22,494 nt of DNA from Ruminococcaceae bacterium UBA6413 (GCA_002437415.1 DJPL01000060.1:1-22494), one strand, 5' to 3'; counted from the first letter of the stretch, positions 13,672-19,886 are shown. Notes: generated from the sequence alone by a model not told the origin. Numbers and translations: made by a program.

Positions 13672-14142
13672 ATGAGTATCCCGGACGAACTCAAAAAAGA
13701 AAAAATCAACAAGATAATCGATAATATAGGATCATCAGAAGATACTTGGATAAGCAAATTGTTAAGGTCTAAAGACAAACGTCCTATTAATGAAGATGAC
13801 TATGAAGCTCTCAAGAAAGTCGATAAAAGATTTGTATTAGATACAGATCGGTTAATTGAAAAATTATTCCTACGAGTAAATTTGGACTTAACTCCTAATC
13901 AGAAATATGTTCTTTATTTAATGCTTTGTCTACAAGATGAAGACAGTAATCCGGTAAGCATTGATGATTTAAAAAGAAAAGTGAAAGACGAGAAATTCAA
14001 ACAAAAACTCACAGAAGATATTTTAAATCATTGTGAAGTTGCAGTTGATAATAACGGAACGATGAAAAAATTATTTGTTGCTAAAGGGGAAAAGTTCTCT
14101 ATTGATTTGACTACCCTTATTTTATTTACGGAACTGGAATGA
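13672..14142 (+). CDS. Unknown protein, probably frameshifted near its start (156 aa as read)
   Basis: I do not recognise this family. The protein is soluble, charged and mostly helical, with many Lys, Asp and Glu, and a segment LTPNQKYVLYLMLCLQDED. It has no membrane segment. The ATG at 13672 has no good ribosome site. A better start lies at 13635 (ATG, with AAAGG 6 nt before), reading MERFAFNRDYFKNEYP and then leaving the frame. Removing one base in the CCC run at 13680-13682 joins that start to DELKKEK with no gap, giving about 168 residues. So the gene carries either a one-base insertion or a sequence error. It is the third unit of the cassette-like run. Confidence 0.6.
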   Translation: MSIPDELKKEKINKIIDNIGSSEDTWISKLLRSKDKRPINEDDYEALKKVDKRFVLDTDRLIEKLFLRVNLDLTPNQKYVLYLMLCLQDEDSNPVSIDDLKRKVKDEKFKQKLTEDILNHCEVAVDNNGTMKKLFVAKGEKFSIDLTTLILFTELE

Positions 14143-14166
14143 CCCGCCGGTGTACAAAAACGTACA

Positions 14167-14195
14167 TTGACTTTCAGCCGAGCTTTGTGTACAAT
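14167..14195 (+). promoter_or_regulatory. Promoter of the 71-aa unknown gene
   Basis: TTGACT (14167-14172) and TACAAT (14190-14195) are 17 nt apart. This promoter is not clearly related to copies 1-3. Confidence 0.7.
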
Positions 14196-14252
14196 GAAAT
14201 TAGCTCAGAAAGAAAGCACCTGAGCAGAAATAACATTTATAGGAGGATAATT

Positions 14253-14468
14253 ATGGTAAAACTCAACGCATACGAACAGTCGCAGTACACACAGCTCATA
14301 TTAGATATCCGGGCGGATCTCCCCTTCAATAAACAGCCCGCAAGGACGTACATTCCTCTTGTCAGGGGGCGCGTCTGCGTAGCACTCAACCAAGCTATCG
14401 ACCGTGGAGAAATCGTAGATATTCATGTGGATAGGTCTGAAAATATTGACAGATATTTTCACGTATAA
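14253..14468 (+). CDS. Small unknown protein (71 aa)
   Basis: No family was recognised. The product is short and soluble, with no cysteine pair or signal. It begins MVKLNAYEQSQYTQLILDI and ends SENIDRYFHV; a middle segment RGRVCVALNQAIDRGEIVDI looks like an alpha/beta unit. The ATG at 14253 is preceded by AGGAGG with 8-nt spacing, which decides the start; the open frame upstream crosses the promoter. It has its own promoter and a copy of the repeated terminator, so it is the fourth unit of the run. Confidence 0.75.
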   Translation: MVKLNAYEQSQYTQLILDIRADLPFNKQPARTYIPLVRGRVCVALNQAIDRGEIVDIHVDRSENIDRYFHV

Positions 14469-14477
14469 GCCTAACTT

Positions 14478-14510
14478 AGGAGCACCCGCCACGGTTGCTC
14501 CTTTTTCATA
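14478..14510 (+). terminator. Terminator after the 71-aa gene (repeat copy C, short)
   Basis: AGGAGC (14478-14483) pairs with GCTCCT (14497-14502), followed by a T tract and CATA. The loop ACCCGCCACGGTT matches copy B except one base. The conserved tail of copies A and B is absent after CATAT. Confidence 0.85.
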
Positions 14511-14741
14511 TGCCCCAAGCTGACACACCGCACCGATAAGGTACGCTCTGCATATTCTTATATTCCGCAAGCAAAAGTCACGATAATTGTAACCCACAAA
14601 ACCGCTCATTCCGGGTAACGTCGAATTTTCCGTTATAATATCCGCCACGAAGCGCTTTATGGTTTGTTATCGGATTTCCGATACCAAAACGCAGTTTATC
14701 GCATATTATGATAAAAAAACATCACATAAGGAGAGCTTCAT
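14511..14741. promoter_or_regulatory. Leader region of the collagen-like gene
   Basis: A palindrome TATCGGA-TT-TCCGATA lies at 14668-14683. TATAAT occurs at 14634-14639 without a good -35 box. AAGGAG precedes the ATG at 14742. Use of a sporulation sigma factor is possible but I could not fit boxes with confidence. Confidence 0.4.
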
Positions 14742-15557
14742 ATGAATTACTATACGAATAACAGCAACAACCGCAACTGCTGTCCGTCAGGGGAAAGCGG
14801 AACATACGTTACAATTCAGGGACCGCCCAGACCTATGGGACCCGAAGGGCCGAGAGGAGAGCAAGGTATACGCGGAGAACAAGGTTCTATCGGCCCTAAG
14901 GGTGAGCGCGGTGAAAAAGGCGAGCAAGGCATTCAGGGAATATAGGGTGAAAAAGGAGAGCAAGGCGAAAAGGGCGACAAGGGCGACACCGGAGAAAAGG
15001 GTGAACAAGGCATTCAGGGAATACAGGGCGAAGCAGGCGAAACACCCGAAATTACAGTCGCCGAGGACACTCCTCTGAGCTACAAGCTTAACTTCAAAAC
15101 CACTGCTCAGGACATTACAACGCCCAATCTGTTTGCACCTTCCAAAGAATATCATGTGAACCTTTCCGCTACCGGAAGCTCGCTTGTTATACCGATAGGA
15201 AACCTGTTGCTGACTTATCAGAACACATCATCTACAACTGTACGGATAAGCATTGCGCCGAAGGATACCGCAGTACCAATCCTGACGGATATACGAAAAA
15301 CATCAATATACAACGGCAGCTCCGTAGACGCGCAAACCTTTGAAAACACGACGGTTTCATCACGCACCGTGCTTGACGATATAGTTTACAGCCTGTCGCA
15401 GGAAACACACAGTATGAAAATACGTCAGCAGGATCCCGATACCAAGCTGTGGTCGCTGTGCGAAATAAGCTCTTTTATTTCAAACGGCGGCGGACGTACA
15501 TCGGTTCTTGTAAAATGGGTCGAATATGACGTAAGCTACGAAGTTCCCACGGTATGA
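14742..15557 (+). pseudogene. Collagen-like surface or spore protein, interrupted by an amber codon
   Basis: The frame encodes a short N-terminus (residues 1-26, including Cys13-Cys14), a Gly-x-y collagen-like region from about residue 27 rich in GEKGEQ/GIQGIQ triplets, and a beta-rich C-terminal domain of about 170 residues ending YEVPTV. The layout resembles BclA-type exosporium filament proteins. Codon 68 (14943-14945) is TAG where the repeat pattern calls for CAG; a second copy reads GGAATACAGGGC against GGAATATAGGGT here. The frame is open on both sides for the full 271 residues, so one C-to-T change explains the break. A downstream GTG at 15156 could start only part of the C-terminal domain. 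A strong terminator follows. Confidence 0.82.
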
Positions 15558-15560
15558 TAC

Positions 15561-15598
15561 AAATAAGCCCTCTGCAAAGACCGCAGAGGGCTTATTTT
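15561..15598. terminator. Strong bidirectional terminator
   Basis: A perfect 15-bp stem, 15561-15575 with 15583-15597 (core AAGCCCTCTGC / GCAGAGGGCTT), has a 7-nt loop and T-rich ends on both strands. It serves the convergent collagen-like and diguanylate cyclase genes. Confidence 0.9.
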
Positions 15599-15608
15599 AA
15601 AAGTGATC

Positions 15609-16649
15609 CTAATCTGTCACGATCATATTTCTGCCTGCCGCTTTGGCTTTATACAGCCTTTTGTCTGCGGCAGTGAAAATATCGGTTATCGAGTTGTTCT
15701 TGCCGTACAGTGCCGCTCCCGCACTGAAGGTGAACTCTTTGCCCTTCTCTTTTCTGAAGAAGTCGGCATATTCCTTGCTTATCCTGTTGACGACAGTCAG
15801 GACCTTTTCCTCATCATCTGTGTCAAACAGTATCATAAATTCTTCGCCGCCGAAACGTGCGATCAGATCGTTTTCCCCGAGATTTTTCTTTACCGTATCG
15901 GCAAATTGCCTGAGGACCTTATCGCCGAACACATGACCGTAAGTATCGTTCACAGACTTGAAAAAATCAAGGTCAATAAGCACCGCATAGTGCTTTTCGC
16001 CACCCATCTTCGCTATCTGATCTTCAAGATATTGCATAAGATAACGCCTGTTTCTGACATCGGTAAGCGGATCGGTATTCACCGCCTGCGTAAGCTCTTC
16101 ACTCATACGGCTGAGCTCTCTTGCCTGACGCTCATACTGGAGTATCACCATCGCCACGGCAACAAGTATCGCAAAGAATGCTATTATAAACGATACCAGT
16201 GTGTCAATGCCCAGGCTGTCCGAAGCAACATGGAGCTCAGGGCAGGCGTGGCGTACTATGAAAGCACCGATATCTGCAAGGAACACTGCCGTACCCATTA
16301 TAACTCTGTGCACGGATTTCATAAAGGTCACTATTCCTATTTCAGCGACCAGCATATATACCATAGTACTCTCACCGTAAGAAATATACAGCATAGGAAA
16401 TTCGAAAAATCCGAGTATGAGCAGTATTATAAAAGTCGCGACATATGTCCGCCCGCTGAAAAATCCGTAAAGCGACGAGCATATAACTATCACTGCGCAT
16501 ATGGCGCACATCAGCGTCTGGATCGTGTATCCGAACATTGCCGCATTTGCAATAAATCCCACAATATTGGATATACAGCCTGTGATCGCAAGTACCAAAA
16601 ACAATTTGGTTCTGAGATCGGGATTCTTGAAATCAAGTAATCTGCTCAT
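15609..16649 (-). CDS. Membrane-bound diguanylate cyclase, GGDEF domain (346 aa)
   Basis: This enzyme makes cyclic di-GMP from two GTP. The N-terminal half (about 15-172) has five or six hydrophobic segments forming a membrane sensor. The GGDEF domain (about 185-346) shows NTDPLTDVRNRRYL, the metal-binding Asp226 in LIDLDFFKSVNDTYGH, and the active loop GGEEF at 267-271. The product-inhibition site R-x-x-D before the loop is missing: Gly258 takes the Arg position before Asp261. The ATG at 16647-16649 has AGAGG 11 nt before it. A TTG at 16689-16691 overlapping the upstream stop is the alternative. It is the second gene of an operon with the membrane protein upstream. Confidence 0.93.
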   Translation of the reverse strand: MSRLLDFKNPDLRTKLFLVLAITGCISNIVGFIANAAMFGYTIQTLMCAICAVIVICSSLYGFFSGRTYVATFIILLILGFFEFPMLYISYGESTMVYMLVAEIGIVTFMKSVHRVIMGTAVFLADIGAFIVRHACPELHVASDSLGIDTLVSFIIAFFAILVAVAMVILQYERQARELSRMSEELTQAVNTDPLTDVRNRRYLMQYLEDQIAKMGGEKHYAVLIDLDFFKSVNDTYGHVFGDKVLRQFADTVKKNLGENDLIARFGGEEFMILFDTDDEEKVLTVVNRISKEYADFFRKEKGKEFTFSAGAALYGKNNSITDIFTAADKRLYKAKAAGRNMIVTD

Positions 16650-16687
16650 AATAAAGGTTGCCTCTTTCGTTCTTACTTTTCTGTCTG

Positions 16688-17725
16688 TCAATGATGCCGC
16701 TTCTCTATATCGGCAAGTATATCGTCAATGTCATATCTCTTGTCGTCCTCGTCACGGAAAACAAGAGAAATATCCGGTTCAGAACCTGCCGCCGGTTTTT
16801 CCGTCTTGATCGGTGCAGGTATCTTTTTCGTTTCGTTTTTTGACGCGGCGGCAACAGGTTCACTGCTTTTGAAAGCAACATCTGCCGTTTTCACCGGCTT
16901 TTCTGCCTCTGTCCTGTCTGCCGACATTCTGCGCTTGGCTGCGCCCGAAAAATCGGCTCTGTCCTTGACCTCTTCGGCTTTATCGGCCACGCTGTGCTTC
17001 GCCCTGAGGTAATCGGTAAATTCATCGGTCCTGCTGTGCCTGCCGTCCGTCAGCGGCTTGCGCGGCAATCGCGATTTATCCGATATAGCAGGGATTTTTG
17101 CACTGCTTACATCAGTTTTATTCTTTACTTTTTTCGCCGCGGGTGTTGAAGGCGCGTAAACGGGAGTTTCTTCCTGAAGCTTTACGGTTTCCACCTTTGG
17201 AACAGGACGCTTTGAGAAGATGAATTTGACTATCTCGAATGCCACTATCGCAAGGCAAGGAAGTATCGCTATCGCCATTACGCCGAACGGCGACATTGCA
17301 AACCCTATCACAGCGCCCAGAAAATCGCTGCAATAATTGACCCTAGCCACAAGCTGACTTTGAGAAATTGTAGTATTCTCGCCGCTTTGTGTTTCTATAT
17401 CAAAGCTCATAACGCCCTCTTTGAGCGTTGAAGTATTAACCTTTGCAAGCTGTGCGCCGCCGTTTTCGTAACGGTTATATATTATCAGCTCACCGTCATT
17501 CACCTCATCGGGCCAGACCTTCTGAGCGATAGCTGCCGTGCCCGCTTTCAATTGGTAAAAACCGTTATCCTGAACTATGTAAACATTATAGCCGAAAATA
17601 TCCGGTGCAGAACCGCTGCCGAAAGAAAACAGCATTGAAGTTACTGCCAGGAATACGGCAAACACTATAAGCACTATCCCGACAACAATGCCGACTGCTC
17701 TTGCAACTGACGACCTTTTTATCAA
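16688..17725 (-). CDS. Membrane protein with degenerate signal-peptidase-like region (345 aa)
   Basis: The function is unknown. Two transmembrane segments are evident (about 10-34 and 137-170). They flank an outer domain of about 100 residues whose FGYNVYIV and LIIYNRYENG strands resemble SipW-type signal peptidase I. The catalytic SGSM serine is replaced by QDNGFY, so protease activity is unlikely. Residues 175-345 are a charged, low-complexity cytoplasmic tail rich in Lys, Ala, Pro and Glu, ending DIDDILADIEKRHH. The start is TTG at 17723-17725 with AGAGG 5 nt before it; no ATG in this region fits. The stop is 38 nt before the diguanylate cyclase ATG, implying co-transcription and perhaps a joint signalling role. 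Confidence 0.75.
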   Translation of the reverse strand: MIKRSSVARAVGIVVGIVLIVFAVFLAVTSMLFSFGSGSAPDIFGYNVYIVQDNGFYQLKAGTAAIAQKVWPDEVNDGELIIYNRYENGGAQLAKVNTSTLKEGVMSFDIETQSGENTTISQSQLVARVNYCSDFLGAVIGFAMSPFGVMAIAILPCLAIVAFEIVKFIFSKRPVPKVETVKLQEETPVYAPSTPAAKKVKNKTDVSSAKIPAISDKSRLPRKPLTDGRHSRTDEFTDYLRAKHSVADKAEEVKDRADFSGAAKRRMSADRTEAEKPVKTADVAFKSSEPVAAASKNETKKIPAPIKTEKPAAGSEPDISLVFRDEDDKRYDIDDILADIEKRHH

Positions 17726-17752
17726 AATTGCCTCTTTCCGTCAAAAAAGCTC

Positions 17753-17781
17753 TTGACAACAAATTAAAAATAAGATATAAT
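17753..17781 (+). promoter_or_regulatory. Perfect consensus promoter upstream of tRNA-Thr
   Basis: TTGACA (17753-17758) and TATAAT (17776-17781) are 17 nt apart. The only downstream gene on this strand is the tRNA at 17896, implying a 5' leader of roughly 100 nt. The divergent membrane protein gene lies just left. Confidence 0.7.
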
Positions 17782-17895
17782 TATATAGTCGATTTTGAGT
17801 TAATCTCTCAGATATGACTATATTTATTTTATCATATTCCGCCGCTTATTTCAAGTACGTTTTGCAGTAAGCGTATTATGATAAAAAATAGTTTT

Positions 17896-17971
17896 GCTTG
17901 TGTAGCACAGTTGGTAGTGCAGCTCATTCGTAATGAGCAGGTCGCAGGTTCGAGTCCCGTCACAAGCTCCA
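17896..17971 (+). tRNA. tRNA-Thr (anticodon CGT)
   Basis: All arms fold: acceptor GCTTGTG/CACAAGC, D arm GCAC/GTGC, anticodon stem GCTCA/TGAGC around the loop TTCGTAA, and a T arm with GGTTCGAGTCC. The anticodon CGT reads ACG threonine codons. The 3' CCA is encoded (17969-17971). Length is 76 nt. An integrase remnant lies about 150 nt downstream, typical of a tRNA integration site. Confidence 0.97.
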
Positions 17972-17975
17972 CGTT

Positions 17976-18022
17976 AAACCGCATTGTTAAGCCATTTGGC
18001 TTGCAGTGCGGATTTTCTGTTT
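17976..18022 (+). terminator. Terminator of tRNA-Thr
   Basis: Nested stems CCGCA/TGCGG (17979-17983, 18007-18011) and AAGCC/GGCTT (17989-17993, 17998-18002) precede ATTTTCTGTTTTT. Confidence 0.8.
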
Positions 18023-18063
18023 TTAGGGATTTTGGATTTTTGAGCGCCATTTGTGCGCCATTA

Positions 18064-18113
18064 CAAAAAAGTGCGCTCATTTCATCATTTTTCACGTGAT
18101 GAAACGGGCGCTT
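18064..18113 (-). terminator. Terminator downstream of the integrase remnant
   Basis: TTTCATCA (18080-18087) pairs with TGATGAAA (18097-18104), with outer GCGC pairs on both sides. On the minus strand CACTTTTTTG follows. Confidence 0.6.
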
Positions 18114-18117
18114 ATTT

Positions 18118-18222
18118 TTATGCGTGTTTTTCCTGTAAAAGCTCTTCCAGGCTGTCGACTGCCTCAGCGTCTGCCTGCTCTACAAGGTGCAGGTATCGGT
18201 TAGTTGTGGTGAAGTCGGCGTG
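18118..18222 (-). pseudogene. Tyrosine recombinase (integrase), C-terminal remnant
   Basis: Only the last 34 codons remain, reading HADFTTTNRYLHLVEQADA and ending LLQEKHA. This is the region carrying the second catalytic His (GHxD) and the motif TTxxRYLHL with the tyrosine nucleophile of phage-type integrases. The frame meets a stop codon directly before the His, and nothing upstream resembles the rest of the enzyme. It points toward the tRNA-Thr gene, about 150 nt away. An integrative element therefore probably used this tRNA and was later lost or deleted. It cannot encode an active enzyme. Confidence 0.75.
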
Positions 18223-18278
18223 TCATTCGCTGTTTTACAAGGTTGTTTGCTCTCTTGAGCTTGATTTAATTATAATGT

Positions 18279-18356
18279 ATCTTGCTAAAGATTTTAATCG
18301 TAATGTCGCGCAATCTTGCAAAAGATATTTTGTTCATTTTGTATCTTGCGAAAGAT
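18279..18356 (+). promoter_or_regulatory. Three operator-like palindromes upstream of the RHH gene
   Basis: ATCTTGCTAAAGAT (18279-18292), ATCTTGCAAAAGAT (18313-18326) and ATCTTGCGAAAGAT (18343-18356) share inverted arms ATCTT/AAGAT around GCNA. Offsets are 34 and 30 bp, about three helical turns. The third overlaps the -35 box of the next promoter. Confidence 0.75.
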
Positions 18357-18374
18357 TGAAAAAGGTGCTATAAT
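18346..18374 (+). promoter_or_regulatory. Promoter of the RHH-DUF2442 operon
   Basis: TTGCGA (18346-18351) and TATAAT (18369-18374) are 17 nt apart. The -35 box is embedded in the third palindrome, so binding there would block transcription. Confidence 0.75.
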
Positions 18375-18434
18375 GCTTATAGTGGGAGTAATAGGATTTA
18401 TTTCTGAAAGACAAACCTTAAAGGAAGGTGTGCA

Positions 18435-18629
18435 ATGGCAGGTAAAACAGAATATAAGAATAGTTTTAATGCTGAGAAATACGACCGTATCGGGCTTATG
18501 ACAAAAAAAGGCACAAAGCAGGTGCTACAGGACGTTGCAAAGTCAAAAGGCGAAAGCATTAACGGATATATCAAGAACGCTGTGCAGAAACAGTACAAGG
18601 ACGATACAGGAGAGGAAATTGAGCTGTAA
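18435..18629 (+). CDS. Arc-like ribbon-helix-helix protein (64 aa)
   Basis: This is a small DNA-binding or antitoxin-type protein. A strand YDRIGLMTKKGTKQ precedes helices VLQDVAKSKGESINGYIKNAV, the Arc/MetJ ribbon-helix-helix pattern. The ATG at 18435 follows AAGGAAGG. Its stop codon overlaps the next start by one base (TAATG), so translation is coupled to the DUF2442 gene. RHH antitoxins usually repress their own promoter. The three palindromes upstream are the likely target (inference). Confidence 0.82.
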   Translation: MAGKTEYKNSFNAEKYDRIGLMTKKGTKQVLQDVAKSKGESINGYIKNAVQKQYKDDTGEEIEL

Positions 18630-18925
18630 TGTACATTGTTGACGGAATTGCTTACGCAGGAGAGCCTGAACAGCTCATCAGAGTAAAATCTGTATGTGCG
18701 CTTGATGATTATAAGCTGTCATTGCTTTTCACAAACGGAGAGCGGCGCATATACGATTTAAAGCCGTTTCTTGATATGCCGTGCTATCAGGTGCTTAAAG
18801 ATCCCGAGCTTTTCAGACAGGCATATATTGAGTGCGGTACTGTGGAATGGAACGAGGAAACGGACATAGCACCCGAAACGCTTTATTCCGACAGCGTACC
18901 TGTTACCGACAGCAAAACAGCGTAA
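18629..18925 (+). CDS. DUF2442 family protein (98 aa)
   Basis: A small protein of unknown biochemical role. It matches DUF2442 by the run VKSVCALDDYKLSLLFTNGERRIYDLKPFL, then a mid segment LKDPELFRQAYIECGTVEWN and the terminal PETLYSDSVPV. DUF2442 genes are often paired with small partners such as DUF4160 or antitoxin-like proteins, so a toxin-antitoxin-like pair with the RHH gene is plausible. The ATG at 18629 overlaps the RHH stop codon. The ribosome site is GGAGAGG inside the upstream gene. Confidence 0.85.
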   Translation: MYIVDGIAYAGEPEQLIRVKSVCALDDYKLSLLFTNGERRIYDLKPFLDMPCYQVLKDPELFRQAYIECGTVEWNEETDIAPETLYSDSVPVTDSKTA

Positions 18926-18943
18926 CCATAGCGGCAAGCAGTA

Positions 18944-18972
18944 TTGCTAAAACCGCTTTACAGTGGTATAAT
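18944..18972 (+). promoter_or_regulatory. Promoter of the antitoxin-RelE pair
   Basis: TTGCTA (18944-18949) and TATAAT (18967-18972) are 17 nt apart, 33 nt before the antitoxin start codon. Confidence 0.75.
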
Positions 18973-19005
18973 ACAGTGAGTAATTTATGAAAGGGGTAAG
19001 CGCAA

Positions 19006-19242
19006 ATGAGCACGAAAGAGAAGATATACAGCCTTATTGACGGCTTTACAGAGGAACAGCTTGCACAGGTGCTTGCTATGCTCGGCAGTGTCAAGAATAT
19101 GTTGCAGTCAGAGCAGGAAGATGATGAATACTGTCATAAACTGCTTGAGGACTACCGCAACGATACCGATCCGAATAAAACGGAGAGCGTACCGCTTGAA
19201 ACATTTGCGAGGGAGCTTGGTATAAACATCAATGAGCTATAA
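19006..19242 (+). CDS. RelE-partner antitoxin (78 aa)
   Basis: A small acidic protein with an N-terminal helical region EKIYSLIDGFTEEQLAQVLAML and a C-terminal tail containing DYRNDTDPNKTE. It is the typical size and place of the antitoxin that binds a RelE toxin. No clear DNA-binding fold is visible. The ATG at 19006 follows AAAGGGG. The toxin start codon overlaps its last four codons. Because the toxin gene is broken, this antitoxin may be a relic or may counter a related toxin elsewhere. Confidence 0.75.
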   Translation: MSTKEKIYSLIDGFTEEQLAQVLAMLGSVKNMLQSEQEDDEYCHKLLEDYRNDTDPNKTESVPLETFARELGININEL

Positions 19243-19470
19243 GATACTGATTGGAAAGCCTGCCCGTAAGTTCATAGAGAAACAGCCTGCAAATCAGCAG
19301 AAACGGATTTTAAAGGCTATAGCAGGCTTGCCCGACAGCGGCGACATAAAGCCGAAACATCATATTTCCGTCTGCGTGTCGGTGACTATCGCATAATTTA
19401 CAGAGTGGAGCATAACATTCTCACCGTAATTGTTACCAATGCAGGCAACAGAGGACAAATATACAAATAA
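19232..19470 (+). pseudogene. RelE/ParE-family toxin, frameshifted
   Basis: The gene starts at ATG 19232 inside the antitoxin gene and reads SYKILIGKPARKFIEKQ, the RelE N-terminus, up to GDIKP. There the frame shifts: frame 1 reaches TAA at 19394-19396 after 54 codons. The rest of the toxin is readable in another frame as SYFRLRVGDYRIIYRVEHN and ends GQIYK at 19470. Relatives read KPLKG before this strand. The LKG codons are missing, consistent with a roughly 10-nt deletion near 19350. Active-site arginines lie in the second part, so a product from frame 1 should be inactive. Confidence 0.82.
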
Positions 19471-19503
19471 AACAGCGGCAATCATCTGACTGCCGCTGTT
19501 TTT
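19470..19503. terminator. Terminator shared by the toxin pair and the small peptide gene
   Basis: AAACAGCGGCA (19470-19480) pairs with TGCCGCTGTTT (19491-19501) around a 10-nt loop, with T tracts on both strands. It can stop both plus-strand and minus-strand transcription. Confidence 0.85.
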
Positions 19504-19560
19504 ATGATATATCATACCTCCCGCCCCAACGGATCAGAGGAACGGGGAACTTAGCCGCAA

Positions 19561-19641
19561 TTAGCAGCCGAACTTGCCGCAAAGCGCCTTTATAGCATTG
19601 CAAAGGTCTGCAAAGCTGCATACGTTAAAGAAATTGCACAT
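19561..19641 (-). CDS. Cysteine-rich 26-residue peptide
   Basis: This tiny gene starts at ATG 19639-19641 with AAGGAGG 7 nt upstream and ends at TAA 19561-19563. The peptide begins MCNFFNVC and ends KFGC, with Cys at 2, 8, 14, 21 and 26, spaced 5 to 7 residues, plus Phe/Leu-rich stretches between. Its promoter is near-consensus and a shared terminator lies downstream, so it looks like a genuine transcription unit. No modification enzyme or transporter gene lies nearby. It could be a metal-binding or secreted peptide, a small spore protein, or a leader peptide. I do not recognise the family. Confidence 0.55.
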   Translation of the reverse strand: MCNFFNVCSFADLCNAIKALCGKFGC

Positions 19642-19663
19642 TGTAACGACCTCCTTATGTATT

Positions 19664-19713
19664 TCTCCCTCAGGAGATGTTCTTATTATACACGATTTAA
19701 ACGTATATTTCAA
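19664..19713 (-). promoter_or_regulatory. Promoter and leader of the 26-residue peptide gene
   Basis: On the minus strand TTGAAA (19708-19713) and TATAAT (19685-19690) are 17 nt apart. TCTCC (19664-19668) and GGAGA (19673-19677) form a small stem just before the ribosome site. Confidence 0.75.
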
Positions 19714-19787
19714 TGCAAAAATATTGGATATCAAGTTAAATCGTTACGGATAATAACGTAAAAATTTTTTCCACGCCCTGTCACCTG

Positions 19788-19816
19788 TTGTATTCTGCGA
19801 CGAATTTTGATATAAT
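19788..19816 (+). promoter_or_regulatory. Plus-strand promoter facing a hairpin
   Basis: TTGTAT (19788-19793) and TATAAT (19811-19816) are 17 nt apart. The only thing downstream before the antisense side of the next gene is a hairpin at 19843-19869. Confidence 0.55.
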
Positions 19817-19842
19817 TATATAAAAATGTAAAGATAATGTTA

Positions 19843-19880
19843 AACGGTCGTGAGCTTTTCACGACCGTTCTTATTTATTC
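19843..19880. terminator. Hairpin, terminator of the DUF2130 gene or end of a short RNA
   Basis: A perfect 11-bp stem, AACGGTCGTGA (19843-19853) with TCACGACCGTT (19859-19869), has a 5-nt loop. It is followed by CTTATTTATT on the plus strand and is moderately T-rich on the minus strand. Confidence 0.7.
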
Positions 19881-19886
19881 TGATTT

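Noticed and set aside
14943..14945. TAG recoded as glutamine
   Set aside because: The controller gene in the same window ends with TAG, so a global recoding is unlikely.
15603..16640. A 345-codon open frame on the plus strand
   Set aside because: It lies fully antisense to the diguanylate cyclase gene. Its product is a low-quality Cys/His/Tyr-rich string with no domain.
14704..17888. The shared 15-mer TATTATGATAAAAAA at 14704 and 17874
   Set aside because: It is AT-rich, present only twice, and near two different kinds of gene; chance or a promoter-like bias explains it.
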